Source of the DNA: an uncultured Collinsella sp.
GTDB taxonomy: Bacteria > Actinomycetota > Coriobacteriia > Coriobacteriales > Coriobacteriaceae
NCBI GenBank assembly: GCA_900548935.1
Contig: URMR01000001.1
Span: 1-45,759 of the forward strand
Reading direction: 5' to 3'
Length of the DNA stretch: 45,759 nucleotides
Position numbers and translations under genes: made by a program. The notes under the pieces were generated by a model. It saw nothing but the letters and a program-made list of their open reading frames with translations. It made no database searches and was not told where the DNA came from. Positions 15,400 through 24,240 of the stretch are shown piece after piece; position 1 is the stretch's first letter; each line of letters begins with the position of its first letter.

Positions 15400-15424
15400 A
15401 TGTCTGCATGGCGATGACAGACAT
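15400..15424. promoter_or_regulatory. Possible operator upstream of the Xre regulator
   Basis: atgtctg (15400-15406) and cagacat (15418-15424) form an inverted repeat about 100 bases upstream of the regulator start, and the AT-rich stretch after it repeats ctgtc twice (15477-15502). This is consistent with autoregulation but is only a short dyad. Confidence 0.3.
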
Positions 15425-15524
15425 GGTTTTCATAATGACATATATAGTTGGCATCTTCTGATGGATGCAATATATTTCTGTCATGTTGCAACGGATATCT
15501 GTCCATTACTACGAAAGGAACTCC

Positions 15525-15755
15525 ATGCCGGGCAAAAAGAACCTACGCATGAAGGCGGCGCGCGCGGCGGTTGGCCTTTCGCAAGCTGACTTGGCCGAGG
15601 CCGTGGGCGTTACGCGCCAGACTATCGGCCTAATCGAGGCGGGCGGCTATAACCCCACGCTCAATTTATGTGTGGCGATCTGCAAAGCGCTACGCGTTAC
15701 GTTGAACGATCTGTTTTGGGAAGACGGGATCGACGTCGACCCTAACGCTCTTTAG
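15525..15755 (+). CDS. Small Xre-family helix-turn-helix regulator
   Basis: ATG 15525 follows AAAGGA by 6 bases and gives 76 residues; a longer upstream frame lacks a ribosome binding site. The whole protein is one HTH_3 domain: MKAARAAVGLSQADLAEAVG, then VTRQTIGLIEAGGYNPTL as recognition helix, then LCVAICKALRVTLNDLFWED. This is the single-domain repressor type usually paired with a small membrane protein, and indeed a four-helix membrane protein starts 10 bases after its stop. It probably represses its own operon. Confidence 0.9.
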   Translation: MPGKKNLRMKAARAAVGLSQADLAEAVGVTRQTIGLIEAGGYNPTLNLCVAICKALRVTLNDLFWEDGIDVDPNAL

Positions 15756-15764
15756 GAGTTCGCT

Positions 15765-16349
15765 ATGAAATTTGAAGATTTAAAACTCGTGCAAAAGTGG
15801 CGTGAATATGCCGGCCCAAAGGATGAGCGCCTGGAGGCTGAGAGCGCGAAGATCTACAAGATTGGTTTCGTGCTGCTTTCGTTTGGCATGTTGATGATAT
15901 TTTTCTACCAGTTTATAGCTCGACAGGTTGCGTGGGTTCACAGCGACGCCAGTGAAATGCCGCATGGCTTTGCAACGCCGTTCGAGGCAGCCATGTATTT
16001 GTGGCTCGTTCTCGTGATGTTGATTTGCGCAGGACTGCAAACGCGGAAGGGCTATGTCGACACCAATCGTTTTGGGCAAACCGAGCATCTTCCTGTTGGA
16101 TATTTTCTGCTTCTCAGCGGTCTTAGCGGCGCCGCGTTCGCGCTTGTTATTGCCGCAATGCGTTGTATCGCTGAGGCGCAGATCGTACCGCTCGAAAGCG
16201 TCTTTTGGTTGGCGAATCTGGCCACGGGCGTGTTCTGCGGTGCGACGATTTTCGCGGCCACGTTTGCTGGCCTGTGCGCAACGTTTTTCACGGCGAAAAG
16301 ACGCCGTGCCAAGCTCGAGGCAGAACTCGACTCCACTGACGATATCTAA
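15765..16349 (+). CDS. Four-helix membrane protein, partner of the Xre regulator
   Basis: The 194 residues start with a charged segment (QKWREYAGPKDERLEAESAK) followed by four predicted membrane helices at about 30-50, 72-90, 108-130 and 143-170. A basic cytoplasmic tail follows (AKRRRAKLEAELDS). It lies 10 bases after the regulator with GGAG before its ATG, so it is cotranscribed. This regulator plus membrane-protein pair is common in Gram-positive gut bacteria; the membrane partner's function is unknown. A terminator follows directly. Confidence 0.75.
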   Translation: MKFEDLKLVQKWREYAGPKDERLEAESAKIYKIGFVLLSFGMLMIFFYQFIARQVAWVHSDASEMPHGFATPFEAAMYLWLVLVMLICAGLQTRKGYVDTNRFGQTEHLPVGYFLLLSGLSGAAFALVIAAMRCIAEAQIVPLESVFWLANLATGVFCGATIFAATFAGLCATFFTAKRRRAKLEAELDSTDDI

Positions 16350-16357
16350 TGCGCAAT

Positions 16358-16391
16358 GGGCTGGCTCTGGGTATCCAGAACCAGCCCTTTT
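16358..16391 (+). terminator. Rho-independent terminator of the Xre/membrane operon
   Basis: gggctggctctgg (16358-16370) pairs with ccagaaccagccc (16375-16387) with one mismatch and a 4-base loop, followed by TTTT. It starts 9 bases after the membrane gene. Confidence 0.8.
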
Positions 16392-16438
16392 GGTGTTCGA
16401 TGAGCCGAGTCGGCGTCTCTCGCAAAGGTAACTGGGAG

Positions 16439-19400
16439 CTAGTGAGGCGTATCCGAATTGACCTCATCGGCGGTGTCGTTTTCGAGCGCCGTGCGGCGGG
16501 CGCTGTAGGCGACGAGGCCGGCGCCGGCTGCGGCGAGTGCTGCTGCGGCTGCCGTCAGGGGGACGTTGACATCGCCCGTGCCCGCAAGCGCGCCCGCTTT
16601 TCCGGAGCGCTTGTTATTGCCGTGGTCCTTGCCACTGCCGGAGCTGCTTCCGCCGGAGCTGCCTCCCGTGCCGGAACCGCCGCCACTCGAGCCGCCATCG
16701 CCATCCGCTGTCATCGGGGCGTCGTGAAGCCCTGTCGTATCCGCGCTGTCGCATACGCCGACCTGAACTTCTGAGCGTTCGCATGCCGCGTCGGGCACAT
16801 GAAGCTCGTGCAGTACGGCACCCAGCGCCGAGTTTGCGCCCGGTCGAATTTCCTCGAGCGTTACGGGATCGAGCGCCACCAGGTCGCGCGCCTTCGCATA
16901 CAGCGTTACGCGTTTGCCCACTTCGTCGCTCCAACTCTCGGGGATGGCGAAGCTCATGCGGAACTGTGCCGTGCAACCTGGTGCCAGCACGGCGTTGCCA
17001 CTGTCGGCTACCAGTGGGTGCGTTGCAAAACGTGCGCCCAGCGTCTCGAGCGCGTACTTCACGTGTGTCATGTCGTTGGCCGAAGCGTCCTCGGCAAGCT
17101 CTGGATCGTAGATCGATGCCATGCGTGTGTTCGCTCCGAACCCGATGGATGCGCTGGAGAACGGCTGGCTGGAGCCCTCTCGGTACAGATCGATCGTGCC
17201 GGCGGTCAGCAAGGTGTTGCCGTCGTTTCGCACCGTGACCATGAAGGATTCGCCTGCTGCTCCAGGCACCACCGCGCCCGAGGTAGCGACTGCGCCCGTC
17301 GGAGTGGCACACGCCACCAAGGGCACTTCGATGCTGTGCAGCTCTGCCTCGCTCTTCTCCGCGCTCACAATGTGCGTAGCGAGCGCGGAGAGCATGCTCC
17401 CCGACGTCAAAAATGTCGTTATCTGATCGACGGGATGGTCCAGCTCGCACATCACGAACGGCTCCGTAAACAGATCGCCTGCCAAGGTGCTGGCGAAGAT
17501 GCGGAAGTGCTTGCCCATCACTGCTACCGGGTTGCCTTCTTCGTCGTAGGTCTGTCCCACCTTGCCATCGGTGTTCTCTACATAGAGCACGCACCTGCCG
17601 TTGTTGCTTACGCTAAACGATGCCGGGCCACAGCCTGCGGCACCCACGGGCTGCGTTGCAAATGCCGATGCGCCTCGTGCCCAAGTAATATGCTGCAGTT
17701 GCTCGTTGACGGTAGCCAAAAAGCCCGTGTGCTGCGGCCACGGCACCGCGTGGGGTACTGTGGCATCTGGCGACATAACGCCCCAGCCCGCAATGGACTG
17801 GCCGATCACGGCGTACGGTGCACAGCCACAACCGCCTGCAGTCTCGTATGCAACGGGCACCACCATTTTGCCGTTGATATTCTCGGGCGCGCCGAGCTCG
17901 ATGCTCGACGGTGCTTGCGGAAAGCGGAGAACTTGGCGGAACGTCAGGCTGTCGCCCGAAACGTCCGACCATAGGGTAAAGCACTCCAGCGCAACCTCAG
18001 CCTCGCTGCCGAGCGCCTTTTCTGCGGTGGTTCCGCGGCGGTGGAGGTAGGCACCCGACAGGCGCCCGTCGACCAGCGTCTTGCCCACCGTGATACGCGG
18101 GCACTGCAGACAATGGTAGCCATCCTCCTGAAGGCGGCCGCGCGAGATGCTGCGCCATGACGTGTGCGATACCGCGCGGGTCTCGTCATTACTTATGCGC
18201 AGACGCACAACGGACAGTATGCCGGCTGTGCTTGCCGTATCGAAAAGGGTGTTGTCGCCGTTGGGGCGCTCGCCCGAGACCAGCAGCACGTAGGCGTCTT
18301 GGTTTCCCCTCCCGTCTGTATATTCCACCACGTCGAAGTCGTAATCGAATATGCCGCTGCGCTCCACGTCGCCCTCGCCAAACCCAAGGGGGAAGTCCAC
18401 GGGCGTGGGAGCGGACCACGTGCCGTTTGCCTTTGTGTGCACCACTAGGCGCGAGCGGCCATTGTCGCCGTAGCGCACCGAGGCGATACGGAACAGGCAT
18501 TCTACGCCGGCGATAATCGTCAGCTTCATGTGGGCTTCGCTGAGCACGCCAGTAAACAGCACGTTGTCGCTCGAGGGCTTGATGCCGCCACGCTCGTCCT
18601 CCGATACACCAGCAGAATTGGCGTTGGGGTCCGCAACGGCGTCCTTCGTCTGCCCGATATGGGTGTACGCATACATCGGCGCGGCGTTTTCGTCGTTTTC
18701 TATCAGTGCGTGGACGAAATGCTCGATCTGTCCCGTGTCGTCGCTTTCTGCATCTGCCTCGAGCTCAATGCGCGTGACCGACCGGTCCCAATCGCGTACG
18801 GTAGGCTCGACATTCCTTGCAGTGGCCATAACCTCAGCGCGTGCGAGCAGCTCGGCGTTGGTGACGATGGTGGCCGATGCGATAAATTGCGGCACGCCGC
18901 CCGCCTCGATGTTGCCGGGCATGCCGAAGCGGGCATCCAGCGTGTAAGGCGTATCTCCACCCAATGCGAGCTCAGAGCGCTGGAGCACATACTGGTTGCC
19001 ATTGTTCACCGACATATTCCACGAATCGAGGAGTGTGGGCCACGACCCCGACCAAGCCTTGGTGGTCCACTTGAACATTACGAACTGGAGTATCACATCG
19101 ACATCGACGTCTGCACCCACGCGCAGCCGCGGAAGCTGGTGCCCGTCCGCCTTCTCGTACCCAATGAACAGGGTGAGGGATGCGGCGCCACGCACGGCAG
19201 ACGAGGCGACGCCTGCAACGCCGGCGCCAAAGGTGACGGCAAGCCCGATCTGGATAGTGAATGAGCCCGAGGTGTTTGAATAGTCGAGCGAAATGTTCTT
19301 GAAAAACGCCGCGCCGCTGCCGTGCGTGTGGGCACCCACGGCGAGCGCCAGCTTCGCCAGCACCCAGGGGTTGACGTTTAGGAAAAACGGTACCGGTCCT

Positions 19401-20806
19401 AGGGTAAACTGCTCGGTCCAATTGAGGTCGGTTCTTACCTGGAAGAGGGCCTTAATATTGCCGTATGCGGGGTCGTTGTTGTTGCCCCAGGTTTTGCCCA
19501 CCCAATCGTAGGCGAGCGAGCCGTACAACTGTGTGGCGATATCCATCGTGAACAGCAGCGTGCAATGGTGGCGAAGGAGCTTGGTGTTTCTTGGATCGGT
19601 ACCCGAACCGGCACTCATACTCTTGTACTGATTCCACTTCCCCTCCATCTCGTCGAGGTAGCGGTTTGCCTGCTTGGCGCCCGACTCACGCGGTGACTTC
19701 TTCCAGTACTCCGGATCCGGATTGCCCGAATCGTTCATATAGCTGGCTGGTTTGTATCCTCCGCCAAACAGCACGTATCCAGCAAACGAGAAATCGAAGA
19801 GGATTGGAAATGTGGGCATCCAACACGTGAACTTATTACCACCGATGCCGGGAAACGATGCGGGGAAATCAAACGGAGTGATCTCTTGGTCCATGGTGGT
19901 GGGAATGATGGTGGTCGAGCCTGATTCCGCCTTTGCGGCCGGCGCGGTGACAACGGCCATGGGGGAGGAGAGCGTGTAGGTTTTGCCCTGATAGTCGAGG
20001 ACAAAGCGCAGCTTGCACCCTTCTTCCAGAAGGCCCGATGCCGCGTCGAGAAACTTGTCTTCGAGTGTGAACGTCGCCAGATTATCCGCGCCCGATGCGC
20101 TGGCCTTGACTTGGCCAATCTGCGTGAAGGTTTCGGGTGAGCTGCCCGCGGCAGGCGTCACTTTGTTGATGCGCAGCGTTGCCTGTCCACCCTGTGGCAG
20201 ATGTGCCTGCACGGTAAAGGCGTGCGTATCGGGCTGCTCGTTTGCTGCTTCGTCCGCTGGCATTGCTATAAACGTGGCGTCGGCGTACTGGATGTCCCAT
20301 TCGTCGAACGTGAGCTGTCGAAAGTACGGCTCGCCATCGGAGAGCGGACGTGTGGGTGCGGTAATGGCGGTACCGCCTTGGACACGCGCGAGGGGAATCT
20401 CGACATCACGGTAGCCCGCCATGCTAATGGAGATGCCGCCGTTAAAGTCGTACGCGTCGAGAAGCGTTGCCTCGTCCACGTAGCCTTCCGAAAGAGGCGC
20501 GACCTCAAAGATGGCCGTGCCCTCGTCGTCGGTAGTGGCGGAGAGCTGCTTGCCCGCGGCATAACGCGACGCGAGCGTGACCTGGGCTCCCTTGATGGGT
20601 ATATTCTTGTTGGCGACGTCGACCACGACCACACCAAACATGGTGCGCGAGAGAACGAGCACCCTGAAGGGGTCTTTTTCGTCGGCATAGGCTTCGGTGG
20701 GCGCGAACGGCAATATGAAGGCGTTTGCGCTTCCCGGCACGCGCGGCAACATAATGCTCGCCAGCGAGGACGCTCCGGCAACAAGTAACGAACGGCGATC
20801 AAGCAT
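16439..20806 (-). CDS. Giant cell-wall-anchored surface protein with LAGTGD sorting signal
   Basis: ATG 20806 (GGGAG upstream) gives 1455 residues. The N-terminus LDRRSLLVAGASSLASIML then PGSANA is a signal peptide, with a twin-Arg look suggesting Tat export. After it an Ig/CnaB-like region (about 50-120: VVVDVANKNIPIKGAQVTLA) resembles prealbumin-type folds. Large middle domains have no recognised family. The C-terminus is a Gly/Ser linker, then LAGTGD, a hydrophobic helix rich in Ala, and YSARR, i.e. a sortase signal with Ala in place of the Pro of LPxTG. It is preceded on the same strand by the LuxR-type regulator, which may control it. Adhesion or substrate binding is plausible, not shown. 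Confidence 0.85.
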   Translation of the reverse strand: MLDRRSLLVAGASSLASIMLPRVPGSANAFILPFAPTEAYADEKDPFRVLVLSRTMFGVVVVDVANKNIPIKGAQVTLASRYAAGKQLSATTDDEGTAIFEVAPLSEGYVDEATLLDAYDFNGGISISMAGYRDVEIPLARVQGGTAITAPTRPLSDGEPYFRQLTFDEWDIQYADATFIAMPADEAANEQPDTHAFTVQAHLPQGGQATLRINKVTPAAGSSPETFTQIGQVKASASGADNLATFTLEDKFLDAASGLLEEGCKLRFVLDYQGKTYTLSSPMAVVTAPAAKAESGSTTIIPTTMDQEITPFDFPASFPGIGGNKFTCWMPTFPILFDFSFAGYVLFGGGYKPASYMNDSGNPDPEYWKKSPRESGAKQANRYLDEMEGKWNQYKSMSAGSGTDPRNTKLLRHHCTLLFTMDIATQLYGSLAYDWVGKTWGNNNDPAYGNIKALFQVRTDLNWTEQFTLGPVPFFLNVNPWVLAKLALAVGAHTHGSGAAFFKNISLDYSNTSGSFTIQIGLAVTFGAGVAGVASSAVRGAASLTLFIGYEKADGHQLPRLRVGADVDVDVILQFVMFKWTTKAWSGSWPTLLDSWNMSVNNGNQYVLQRSELALGGDTPYTLDARFGMPGNIEAGGVPQFIASATIVTNAELLARAEVMATARNVEPTVRDWDRSVTRIELEADAESDDTGQIEHFVHALIENDENAAPMYAYTHIGQTKDAVADPNANSAGVSEDERGGIKPSSDNVLFTGVLSEAHMKLTIIAGVECLFRIASVRYGDNGRSRLVVHTKANGTWSAPTPVDFPLGFGEGDVERSGIFDYDFDVVEYTDGRGNQDAYVLLVSGERPNGDNTLFDTASTAGILSVVRLRISNDETRAVSHTSWRSISRGRLQEDGYHCLQCPRITVGKTLVDGRLSGAYLHRRGTTAEKALGSEAEVALECFTLWSDVSGDSLTFRQVLRFPQAPSSIELGAPENINGKMVVPVAYETAGGCGCAPYAVIGQSIAGWGVMSPDATVPHAVPWPQHTGFLATVNEQLQHITWARGASAFATQPVGAAGCGPASFSVSNNGRCVLYVENTDGKVGQTYDEEGNPVAVMGKHFRIFASTLAGDLFTEPFVMCELDHPVDQITTFLTSGSMLSALATHIVSAEKSEAELHSIEVPLVACATPTGAVATSGAVVPGAAGESFMVTVRNDGNTLLTAGTIDLYREGSSQPFSSASIGFGANTRMASIYDPELAEDASANDMTHVKYALETLGARFATHPLVADSGNAVLAPGCTAQFRMSFAIPESWSDEVGKRVTLYAKARDLVALDPVTLEEIRPGANSALGAVLHELHVPDAACERSEVQVGVCDSADTTGLHDAPMTADGDGGSSGGGSGTGGSSGGSSSGSGKDHGNNKRSGKAGALAGTGDVNVPLTAAAAALAAAGAGLVAYSARRTALENDTADEVNSDTPH

Positions 20807-20963
20807 CTTTGGCTCCCATCCCGCAAACATCGGAGGAAATAATCCAATTTTGCGAGAAGTCGCCCCGTGGCGGTAGTGCCGTTCAAGGGTCAAAACGTCC
20901 AATTTGAGTGCGCGAAAGCGTCAGGCCCCCGGAGCGCTTTCGATACGCCGGGCAGTCTGGCCG

Positions 20964-21968
20964 CTAGCGCAACATGTGGGCAATCAGCTCGGCGCGAGTT
21001 CCGATACCAAGCTTGGCATACACTCCTGATAGGCGGTTTTTAACGGTGCCCGGCGATACTCCCATGTGGCGTGCGATTTCGGCGTTGGTCCAACCGCGGC
21101 AGGCGAGCATGGCCATGGTGAACTCCGTGGTCGTTAAATCGTCGGCCACGTCCTCACCCGAATCGGGGTTGTGGATGCGCCGCCAGCCGTAGCTGAATCG
21201 ATACGTAATCTCGATGATGCGAGCGAAATCGTCGGGATATTGCGATTTTAAGCATGCCTCGATGAGCCCCTGTAAAAGGCCGTGGTGCTCGCCAATGAGC
21301 TCGATAAGGCCGTCGGGGCGCGCAATGTCCCAAGCGGCTCCGAAATGTGCCTTTGCGGCGTCGATGTCCTTGAGGCTCATGCATGCCATGGAAGCCGCCA
21401 GGTGCAGGAACAGTTCCGAGATGGGATAGCTTCCCTGTTTCATGATCAGGGCATTTTCCACCATGCCCAGGCTGCGGCCGTATTCGCCGCGCAGATACAG
21501 GGCATGCGCCATCACGTAGCTGGCGAACAGGCGCAGGCCTTCGGGCAGATGCGCCGCAAGCGGATAAAACTCTTCGGCGGAATGCGGGGAAGGCAAGTGC
21601 AGCAGGACGCTCGCGGCGGAGGCGAATAGGATATGCGTGGCGTGGACGGCGGGCGATTCCTCGTCAGTTGGCGTATCGAGGATGCCCGCAAGGCAACGGC
21701 GGGCATCGGCGATACGATTGAGCGACAGACTGGCATATCCGCAGATAAGGCATGCGGAATAGCGCAGTGCGGGGTCGGTGGCGTCAAGATAGGGGCGTGC
21801 TGCCTCGGCGGCGAGCGTGGCCTGTCCGCGAAAGTACAGCGCTTCTGCCGTGGCAATGGCACGCGAATTGGGGTCGGAAATGCCTGCAACCGCAGCGTCA
21901 ATCTGCCCCGGCACAAAGGCGGTGCACATCAACGGCATGGGAACGCATGGGTAGCCATCGCAGTCCAT
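20964..21968 (-). CDS. LuxR-type (HTH) transcriptional regulator with TPR-like N-terminus
   Basis: ATG 21968 has GGGAG 7 bases upstream and gives 334 residues. The C-terminal 65 residues are a LuxR/GerE helix-turn-helix: TTEFTMAMLACRGWTNAEIA, then HMGVSPGTVKNRLSGVYAKL and GTRAELIAHML. The rest is alpha-helical with repeated Ala-rich antiparallel pairs (AEALYFRGQATLAAEAARPY and ALYLRGEYGRSLGMVENALI), i.e. TPR-like. There is no receiver or PAS domain, so the signal is unknown. It is the only regulator next to the giant surface gene, 157 bases upstream of it on the same strand, so control of that gene is a reasonable inference. Confidence 0.85.
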   Translation of the reverse strand: MDCDGYPCVPMPLMCTAFVPGQIDAAVAGISDPNSRAIATAEALYFRGQATLAAEAARPYLDATDPALRYSACLICGYASLSLNRIADARRCLAGILDTPTDEESPAVHATHILFASAASVLLHLPSPHSAEEFYPLAAHLPEGLRLFASYVMAHALYLRGEYGRSLGMVENALIMKQGSYPISELFLHLAASMACMSLKDIDAAKAHFGAAWDIARPDGLIELIGEHHGLLQGLIEACLKSQYPDDFARIIEITYRFSYGWRRIHNPDSGEDVADDLTTTEFTMAMLACRGWTNAEIARHMGVSPGTVKNRLSGVYAKLGIGTRAELIAHMLR

Positions 21969-22025
21969 CTTCCATCTCCCAACAGCTGGCAACACTGGCA
22001 GCAATTGTACTCCTGTTACTCGGGA

Positions 22026-22211
22026 CTGGAATTTTTGGGTATTGCCTACGATTATGCCGAACGCATAAAGGAAGAGTCTATTGGCGATGCTCTCAAGGTG
22101 GCTACCGAAGCCAAGCTGACCTCGATATTAGGAAAAATTGCCACCCCTGCAAAAAGCTCTGTCGCAGTGATGGGAAACGCATCTTCTGGGCATTCCGGCG
22201 TCTCCAGCTAG
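22026..22211 (+). pseudogene. Unidentified C-terminal coding fragment
   Basis: A plus-strand frame from about 22026 to TAG 22209-22211 encodes some 60 protein-like residues (LEFLGIAYDYAERIKEESIG, then ALKVATEAKLTSILGKI). It lacks a start codon and ribosome binding site, and upstream it runs antisense into the LuxR-type gene. It looks like the end of a lost gene; I cannot name the family. Confidence 0.3.
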
Positions 22212-22626
22212 CGCTGGACTGCTGCTGTCGCCTGCGCGTTGGCGAGCGGGGCGTGGGGACCGTCCGGCGACCAGCGGTGACGGGCGAGCCCTGCCGCGTG
22301 CGTGGGCCTCCATCGGCGTAGACCCATGACCCCTATGGCATCGGAGAAGTCCACCATCGCGTCCAGGACCTTACCGTCCGGCACGCCCAGCCTAGCGGCT
22401 CCCTTGAACCCAAGGTTGAAGGGGGGGTGTTGTACAAGGCATATGGGGCCGAGTGGAAGTGGATCAAAAGAGCGTTACTTGACGTTTCATGCATAATGCC
22501 AACCGCCCCGCGATATCACGTTCGCAGCGCGCAGGGGCCGGAGAATCTTCGCGATGAGAGTTGACGTCTAATACCTTGCATCGTATAGTGTGTATAGCAT
22601 AGTATATGACGAGAGGAGGTGTGCGG
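22212..22626. other. Intergenic stretch with possible coding debris and the padR promoter
   Basis: No intact gene. On the minus strand about 22317-22430 reads NPPFNLGFKGAARLGVPDGK followed by VLDAMVDFSDAIGVMGL, protein-like but without start or stop context. The last 40 bases before 22627 are AT-rich (tatagtgtgtatagcatagtatatgac) ahead of AGGAGGT and probably contain the padR promoter and its operator, with tatagtgt/tatagcat repeats. Confidence 0.35.
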
Positions 22627-22947
22627 ATGGAGGCACAGATGAAGCGCGGCTTCCTGGAGGCCTGCGTGCTCGCGGCCGTCTCCGGCGAGGAGTCCTACGG
22701 CTACCAGATCGTGAAGGACGTACCGGCGAGCATGGGGCTCACGGAGTCGACGCTCTACCCGCTGCTCAAGCGCCTGGAGAAGGCCGGGTGCATCACGGCG
22801 CGCTCCGCCGAGCACAACGGGCGGCTGCGCCGGTACTACCGCATCACGGACGACGGGCGAGCGCGCATCGAGGAGTTCCTGGCCGAGTGGCCGTCCGTAC
22901 GGGAGATTTACGCATACGTTGAGGGGGCGCACCATGACGCGCGATGA
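22627..22947 (+). CDS. PadR family transcriptional regulator
   Basis: ATG 22627 follows AGGAGGT at a good distance and gives 106 residues. The PadR winged helix is clear: MKRGFLEACVLAAVSGEESY, GYQIVKD, then STLYPLLKRLEKAGCITARS and RRYYRITDDGRARIEEFL. The short C-terminus makes it a subfamily-2 PadR. Its end overlaps the DUF1700 gene start by 14 bases. PadR-DUF1700 operons with downstream PspC or DUF4097 genes are common in Gram-positive bacteria and usually respond to envelope stress. Autorepression is likely. Confidence 0.92.
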   Translation: MEAQMKRGFLEACVLAAVSGEESYGYQIVKDVPASMGLTESTLYPLLKRLEKAGCITARSAEHNGRLRRYYRITDDGRARIEEFLAEWPSVREIYAYVEGAHHDAR

Positions 22948-23557
22948 GTTCCTGGACCGGCTGGGCGAGCTGCTCGCCTGCCTGCCGACCGAACAGATGG
23001 AGGAGACCAAGGCGTTCTATGCGGAGGCCATCGCCGACCGCATGGAGGACGGCATGAGCGAGGAGGAAGCCGTGGCCGCCATGGGCACGCCCGGCGAGGT
23101 GGCGGAGGCCACGCTCGACGACCTGCCCGCCGTGCCGCGCGCGATCGCGAGGACGCGCCGGCGCAGCACCGCGCTGCTGTGGGTGCTGACCATCGTGGGC
23201 TCCCCGGTGTGGGTGCCGCTGCTCGCCGCCTTCGCCGCCGTGGCCGTCACGGTCTATATCTGCATCTGGGTGCTGGCGCTCTGCGTGTGGATCGTCGCGG
23301 CGGCACTCGGGGGCGTGGGCGTAGTTGAGCTCCTGCTTGCCGTAAGCGGCGTCACCATCGGCCACTTCCCGTACGCCCTCGCCTCGGCGGGCGTGGGGCT
23401 CGGCCTCGTCGGCGTGGCGCTCTTCGTTGGTGCTGGCGCTTGGGCAGCCTCAAAACAAATTGCGCGCCTCTCGGCGTTCTGGGCGAGGAAGGCCGCCTCG
23501 CCCTTCTGGAAGGGTAAGGGCGAGAAGGGCGGCGCTGCCGCGCATCTCGCGGCGTAG
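22934..23557 (+). CDS. DUF1700 (HAAS-domain) membrane protein
   Basis: ATG 22934 gives 207 residues. The N-terminal 65 residues (MTRDEFLDRLGELLACLP, then MSEEEAVAAMGTPGEVAEAT) are the HAAS helical signalling domain that works with PadR regulators. Four hydrophobic segments follow between about 75 and 180 (LLWVLTIVGSPVWVPLLAAF and others), and the tail is basic. It overlaps the PadR gene and must be cotranslated with it. By family knowledge it is a membrane partner relaying envelope state to PadR; this is not shown directly here. Confidence 0.88.
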   Translation: MTRDEFLDRLGELLACLPTEQMEETKAFYAEAIADRMEDGMSEEEAVAAMGTPGEVAEATLDDLPAVPRAIARTRRRSTALLWVLTIVGSPVWVPLLAAFAAVAVTVYICIWVLALCVWIVAAALGGVGVVELLLAVSGVTIGHFPYALASAGVGLGLVGVALFVGAGAWAASKQIARLSAFWARKAASPFWKGKGEKGGAAAHLAA

Positions 23558-23572
23558 AAAGGAGTGAGTACC

Positions 23573-23827
23573 ATGACCAGTGCGAAGAAGATCTACCTCG
23601 CCGTGGCGGGCGGGCTCGTTGCCGCGGGTGTTGTCCTCGCGGGCATTGGCTTTATCGCTTCGGGTTTCGACCCGGCCGTGTTCACAACCCAAATAGACAC
23701 ACGCGACAGCACCATCGTGCTCGGCGGCGTCGAGGTGGACGACCCGATGGGCCTCCCCCTCATCGAGCAGCTCGCCAATCTGGGCGAGATCGACACCTCC
23801 GGCGTCGCGGATCCCGCCGCGCCCTAG
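23573..23827 (+). CDS. Short membrane-anchored protein, likely truncated DUF4097-like
   Basis: ATG 23573 has AAAGGAG 8 bases upstream (GTG 23564 is too close to it), giving 84 residues. One membrane helix (about 7-31, IYLAVAGGLVAAGVVLAGIG) is followed by an extracytoplasmic stretch. Position and N-terminus match the third gene of PadR-DUF1700 operons, usually a DUF4097 protein of over 200 residues. This one stops soon after the anchor at VADPAAP, so it is probably shortened. An intact small protein is the alternative. Confidence 0.6.
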   Translation: MTSAKKIYLAVAGGLVAAGVVLAGIGFIASGFDPAVFTTQIDTRDSTIVLGGVEVDDPMGLPLIEQLANLGEIDTSGVADPAAP

Positions 23828-23988
23828 GCGCAGCGAGCCCGGGCGCTCTGCCCGCCAAGCTGCGTAAGCCGGCGAAACCCGAACCTCAACCTCTACGCAA
23901 CTGGCCCCAAGCCTGCGCCGATTCGCTCTCAGCGCCGCGCGGGGGCCCGTGACGCATGCCCAAAAAGGTACGAGGAGAAAGGAACGCG

Positions 23989-24084
23989 ATGACGACAACC
24001 ACGCCCTTCCGCCTTCACGGGGCCACGCAGGACCGGAAGCGACTGGGCCGTGCGGTGGGGCTGTGCTTGGATTGGCTACACTGA
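23989..24084 (+). pseudogene. Truncated PspC-like domain fragment
   Basis: GAGGAGAAAGGAACGCG precedes an ATG whose 31-codon frame starts TTTTPFRLHGATQDRKRLGR and ends DWLH-stop. The pattern F-RLH-x3-DRK followed by G and a hydrophobic stretch is the start of a PspC domain, a usual companion of PadR/DUF1700 genes. Normal PspC proteins are at least twice as long, so the gene is broken. The ribosome binding site is still excellent. Confidence 0.5.
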
Positions 24085-24240
24085 TATGGACAGTTCCGTG
24101 AGGGGCGCGAGAGGCGGGACTCTGGGGAGATCTTCGAGGAGGAGTGTCTCGACTGGAAGCGCGGGTTCAGTGGAGCAGGAACCTAATCTCTGTCTCTCTT
24201 GCTTTTTTGATTTGTTGAGAAGCCGGCATTTGGGGGCATT

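Noticed and set aside
16799..17974. A 391-codon plus-strand frame inside the surface-protein gene
   Set aside because: Antisense shadow; very high Arg/Cys/His content and no start signal.
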